Positions 7,894 through 10,144 of a stretch of DNA of 10,144 nt are shown here, in pieces; within the stretch, counting starts at the first letter, position 1, and the number at the start of each line of letters is the position of its first letter. Origin of the DNA: Acidobacteriaceae bacterium (lineage in GTDB: Bacteria > Acidobacteriota > Terriglobia > Terriglobales > Acidobacteriaceae). The notes beneath the pieces are model-generated. The model was not told where the DNA came from, searched no databases, and saw only the letters and a list, made by a program, of their open reading frames with translations. A program made the position numbers and the translations under genes. The stretch is taken from NCBI GenBank assembly GCA_027311125.1, contig DAICZO010000353.1, forward strand, positions 1 through 10,144. Reading direction: 5' to 3'.

Positions 7894-7907
7894 AGGAGTA
7901 CCGCTTG
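7894..7907 (+). promoter_or_regulatory. Ribosome binding site that fixes the TTG start of cas4
   Basis: AGGAG (7894-7898) lies 6 bases before TTG (7905-7907). There is no in-frame ATG or GTG between the cas7c stop and the conserved Cas4 sequence, so TTG is the best start. It is a rare start codon and may keep Cas4 levels low. Confidence 0.7.
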
Positions 7908-8558
7908 GCCGCCTCCACCTCCACCTCCACCTCAGAAGCCGACGATGACACGCTGCCGATCAGCGGTTTACAGCACTTGGCCTTCTGTCCGCGTCAGTGG
8001 GCGTTGATTCATCTGGAGCAGGTGTGGGTGGAGAACGTCAGGACCGCCGAAGGACGGCTGCTGCATGAGCGCGCCGATTCGCCTGGTGAGAGTCGGCGTG
8101 CCAGCGTTCGCACAGTGCGCGGTATGTGGCTGCGGTCTGAGAGGCTGCACCTGACCGGACGGGCCGATATCGTAGAGTTCAAGCCCGAACCATATCCGGT
8201 GGAGTACAAGCGCGGCAAGAGCAAGCCCAACGACTGTGACACCGTTCAACTCTGCGCGCAGGCGCTCTGCCTTGAAGAGATGCTGCAAGCGGCAATCGAA
8301 CGCGGCGCTATCTTCTATGGCAACCCAAGACGGCGGTTGGAGGTCGAATTCACACCGGAGCTGCGCTCGCGGACCGAGCGTCTCGCCGCCACCATGCACC
8401 ACCTCTATCGAAGCCGTGTGACACCCCCGGCCACGCCAGGGCCCTACTGTCGCAACTGCTCGCTGGTGGATGTGTGCCTACCGGAGGCGACCTCACATGA
8501 GGATGATGCCGCGCGCTGGGTCGCACAGCAACTCCGTTCTCTCCGGCAGGAGGCTTAA
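7905..8558 (+). CDS. cas4: Cas4, RecB-like iron-sulfur nuclease for spacer acquisition
   Basis: Cas4 works with Cas1-Cas2 to select and trim prespacers by their PAM and so sets spacer orientation. The 217 residues start at TTG with AGGAG 6 bases before. The conserved part begins LPISGLQHLAFCPRQW. The four iron-sulfur cysteines are C28, C182, C185 and C191. The RecB nuclease motifs are present: LLHERAD (motif I histidine), GRADIVEF (D88), VEYKRGK (E100, K102) and the QLCAQALCLEE helix (QxxxY-type motif). The first 10 residues are a low-complexity Ala-Ser-Thr tail encoded by a hexanucleotide repeat. The gene sits 23 bases after cas7c and 8 bases before cas1. All catalytic residues are kept, so it should be active. 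Confidence 0.97.
   Translation: MAASTSTSTSEADDDTLPISGLQHLAFCPRQWALIHLEQVWVENVRTAEGRLLHERADSPGESRRASVRTVRGMWLRSERLHLTGRADIVEFKPEPYPVEYKRGKSKPNDCDTVQLCAQALCLEEMLQAAIERGAIFYGNPRRRLEVEFTPELRSRTERLAATMHHLYRSRVTPPATPGPYCRNCSLVDVCLPEATSHEDDAARWVAQQLRSLRQEA
7912..7933 (+). repeat. CCTCCA hexanucleotide repeat at the start of cas4
   Basis: Three perfect CCTCCA units (7912-7917, 7918-7923, 7924-7929) are followed by a partial unit CCTC (7930-7933). They encode alternating Ser-Thr residues (STSTSTS) just after the TTG start. As the unit is 6 bases, slippage would change the tail length without moving the frame. Confidence 0.85.
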
Positions 8559-8566
8559 CACACCTC

Positions 8567-9598
8567 ATGCGAAAGCTGCTTAACACGCTGCATGTGATGA
8601 CCCAAGGTGCATACCTGCACCGCGACGGCGAGACGGTCGCAGTCAAAGTTGGCGATGAGTTGAAGCTGCGAGTGCCTGTGCATACGCTGGAAGGGCTGGT
8701 GTGCTGGGGCCGGGTCTCGTGCAGCCCGCCGGTGCTGGGGCTGTGTTGCGAGCGCGGCGTGGGCATCTCATTTCTCTCCGAGCAGGGAAGGTTTATCGCC
8801 CGCGTGAATGGGCCAGTCTCCGGCAATGTCCTATTGCGGAGGCAGCAATACCGCATCGCCGATGACGGGAGCAGTGCTCTTCCCGTTGTACGCACCATCA
8901 TTGCAGCCAATATCGCAAACAGTCGCGTGGTACTGCTGCGCGCTGCGCGTGAGATCGTCGATGCGGTTCGCGAAAACGAACTACGTGCTGCTGCGAACAG
9001 CTTGTCCTGGGCAGGGCTGGAGGCAGCGCGGGCAGCATCGATTGACGAAGCGAGAGGACACGAAGGCATGGCCGGGCAGGCTTACTTCTCCGTCTTCGAT
9101 CAGATGATCGGTGGTGATCGCGAAGTGTTTCACTTCGGAGGCCGTTCCCGACGGCCCCCTCTGGACCGCGTGAACGCACTTCTATCGTTCGTCTACGCGC
9201 TCTTACGCCACGACATCGAATCGGCACTGGAGAGCGTGGGACTCGACCCGGCGGTCGGTTTCCTCCACACCGACCGGCCCGGACGACCCAGTCTTGCGCT
9301 CGACATGATGGAGGAGCTTCGCGCCGTGCTCGCCGACCGATTAGTGCTCACGCTCATCAATCGCCGTCAGGTACAGGGATCTGGCTTTACCGAGCAGGAC
9401 GGTGGTGGCATCCAGATGGACGATGACACGCGCAAACAGGTAGTCACCGCATGGCAACTGCGAAAGCAGGACGAAATTGAACACCCCTATCTGAAGGAGC
9501 GGATTCCGCTCGGGCTTGTGCCTTATGTGCAAGCGTTGCTGTTGGCGCGTCATGTGCGCGGTGGCCTCGACGCCTATCCCGCATTCTTCTGGAGGTAG
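8567..9598 (+). CDS. cas1: Cas1, CRISPR integrase (type I-C)
   Basis: Cas1 forms a complex with Cas2 that integrates new spacers at the leader-repeat junction. The 343-residue length and N-terminus MRKLLNTLHVMTQGAYLHRD are typical of type I-C. Active-site residues are visible: E166 in RGHEGMAGQAYF, H234 in GFLHTDRPGRPS and D246 in ALDMMEEL, with E249-E250 following. The C-terminal YVQALLLARHVRGGLDAYPAF is also standard for the family. AGGAGG (8548-8553), at the end of cas4, lies 13 bases before the ATG. This is long, but no alternative start fits the conserved N-terminus. It follows cas4 by 8 bases and precedes cas2 by 31 bases. No damage is seen. Confidence 0.98.
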   Translation: MRKLLNTLHVMTQGAYLHRDGETVAVKVGDELKLRVPVHTLEGLVCWGRVSCSPPVLGLCCERGVGISFLSEQGRFIARVNGPVSGNVLLRRQQYRIADDGSSALPVVRTIIAANIANSRVVLLRAAREIVDAVRENELRAAANSLSWAGLEAARAASIDEARGHEGMAGQAYFSVFDQMIGGDREVFHFGGRSRRPPLDRVNALLSFVYALLRHDIESALESVGLDPAVGFLHTDRPGRPSLALDMMEELRAVLADRLVLTLINRRQVQGSGFTEQDGGGIQMDDDTRKQVVTAWQLRKQDEIEHPYLKERIPLGLVPYVQALLLARHVRGGLDAYPAFFWR

Positions 9599-9629
9599 AA
9601 GCGTTGACCGCTCTGAGAAGGGAACTGCC

Positions 9630-9920
9630 ATGATGGTTCTTGTCAGCTACGACGTGAGCACCCGTGACGATGCCGGTCGCCGCAGACTGCGGCGTGTGGC
9701 CAGATTGTGCGAAGATCATGGGCAACGGGTGCAGAACTCGGTCTTCGAGTGTGTCGTGGACAACGCGCAATGGGTGGTACTTCGGGCCAGTCTTTTGTCG
9801 GAGGCAGACCCCACGCAGGACAGCCTCCGCTTCTACTTTCTTGGGACGGAGTGGCGGCGACGTGTCGAGCATGTTGGTGCAAAGCTTTCTTACGACCCAG
9901 AAGCTCCACTCATTCTTTAG
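9630..9920 (+). CDS. cas2: Cas2, structural partner of the Cas1 integrase
   Basis: Cas2 forms the dimer at the centre of the Cas1-Cas2 integration complex. I place the start at the first of two adjacent ATGs (9630; the second is at 9633), giving 96 residues, the usual length for type I-C. The same frame is open back to 9516 inside cas1, but the family N-terminus MMVLVSYDVST begins here. A purine-rich GAGAAGGGA site precedes it. The ferredoxin-fold motifs are present: SYDVST with the metal-binding D8, QRVQNSVFEC (32-41), DSLRFYFLG and the C-terminal RRRVEHVGAK. It is the last gene before the leader and array. Confidence 0.97.
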   Translation: MMVLVSYDVSTRDDAGRRRLRRVARLCEDHGQRVQNSVFECVVDNAQWVVLRASLLSEADPTQDSLRFYFLGTEWRRRVEHVGAKLSYDPEAPLIL

Positions 9921-10117
9921 TGACACAAGCCGACCATTTGCGCGGACCCCAAGCGAACACAGATTTCCCGCATCATCCGCAAAACAACTAAGTACCTTTG
10001 CGGCAAGGGGATGTGTTTGGAACTGCTTCATGATGAACGTACCCCGATCAAAAAAGCGACAGGACCGCATTTATGGCAAGCTATCTATAGCGCATGGAGC
10101 TATTTAAGATCTGTGCC
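9921..10117 (+). promoter_or_regulatory. CRISPR leader
   Basis: These 197 bases between the cas2 stop and the first repeat form the leader, which drives array transcription and directs integration of new spacers. It contains TTTGCGCGGACCCCAAGCG (from 9937), which I recognise from memory as a motif that recurs after cas2 in type I-C loci, usually written GCGCGAACCCCAAGC. The rest becomes A/T-richer toward the array, with a run of A at about 10050-10055. A 12-base near-palindrome (10080-10091) has its own entry. I cannot place a convincing promoter. Two long overlapping frames in this region (plus 9664-10107, minus 9444-10070) are chance openings. Confidence 0.8.
10080..10091. repeat. Inverted repeat in the leader near the array
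   Basis: GCTAT-CT-ATAGC has perfect 5-base arms around a 2-base centre and lies 26 bases before the first repeat. A third GCTAT copy occurs at 10099-10103. It may be a protein-binding or anchoring site for leader-end integration, or chance. Confidence 0.5.
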
Positions 10118-10144
10118 GTCGCCCCCCACGCGGGGGGCGTGGAT
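10118..10144 (+). CRISPR. First CRISPR repeat of a type I-C array (cut by window end)
   Basis: The last 27 bases begin GTCGCCCCCC and end GCGTGGAT, matching the start of the well-known type I-C repeat that normally continues TGAAAC. The repeat folds into a hairpin: GCCCCCC (10121-10127), loop ACGC (10128-10131) and GGGGGGC (10132-10138), extended by a C10120-G10139 pair. Cas5c should cut at the 3' base of this stem and leave a 5' handle ending in the missing GAAAC. Only one partial repeat is visible, so array length and spacers are unknown. The orientation is the same as the cas operon. Confidence 0.93.

Noticed and set aside
8350..9069. 239-codon minus-strand frame
   Set aside because: Antisense to cas4 and cas1, which are certain; composition rich in Ser, Arg and Ala as expected for a shadow of GC-rich coding DNA.
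9516..9629. Longer cas2 starting inside cas1
   Set aside because: The standard Cas2 N-terminus begins at 9630 with a ribosome binding site; the extra codons lie within the conserved cas1 end.
2217..9920. A new or hybrid CRISPR type
   Set aside because: Gene order, gene lengths, repeat and motifs all match a standard type I-C system; no extra effector, fused domain or missing subunit is seen.
9444..10070. 208-codon minus-strand frame across cas1 end, cas2 and leader
   Set aside because: Antisense to cas1 and cas2, no family features; a chance opening.
9664..10107. 147-codon plus-strand frame overlapping cas2 and the leader
   Set aside because: Out of frame with cas2 and runs through the leader to just before the repeat; no recognisable protein features.

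Overview
The window looks like chromosomal DNA from an Acidobacteriota bacterium, probably of the Terriglobia type (Granulicella, Edaphobacter or Terriglobus-like). This is an inference from two things. One is the style of the broken RHS-core gene at about 1098-1930. The other is a divergent exported protein at the left edge that resembles hypothetical proteins I associate with that group. No rRNA or tRNA gene is present to settle the taxonomy.

Layout. (1) Positions 1-749, minus strand: a secreted protein of unknown function that runs off the left edge. (2) 750-1097: no gene I can support. (3) 1098-1930, plus strand: the C-terminal part of an RHS-repeat protein, inactivated by a nonsense codon, a one-base frameshift and a second early stop. 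(4) 1963-2220: a short frame that reads like the C-terminal remnant of an AbiEii-type nucleotidyltransferase (tentative). It ends in an ATGA overlap with the next gene. (5) 2217-9920: a complete, densely packed type I-C CRISPR-Cas operon, cas3-cas5c-cas8c(-cas11c)-cas7c-cas4-cas1-cas2, all on the plus strand. (6) 9921-10117: the leader. (7) 10118-10144: the first 27 bases of the first CRISPR repeat, cut by the window end. The spacers lie outside the window.

How the genes work together. Cas4, Cas1 and Cas2 capture new spacers and insert them at the leader end of the array. The array transcript is cut in each repeat hairpin by Cas5c, which replaces Cas6 in type I-C; no cas6 is present. Cas5c, Cas7c, Cas8c and the small subunit Cas11c form the Cascade surveillance complex. 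Cas11c is made from an internal start in cas8c, and here a strong Shine-Dalgarno sequence precedes that start. Cas3 (HD nuclease plus helicase) then degrades the recognised DNA. Every catalytic motif I checked in the Cas proteins is intact, so the locus looks functional.

The system is a known type. The points worth a second look are the visible internal cas11c start, a charged insertion near the start of Cas11c, the possible AbiEii remnant coupled to cas3, a hexanucleotide repeat at the Cas4 N-terminus, leader motifs next to the array, and the decayed RHS and unknown secreted genes to the left.
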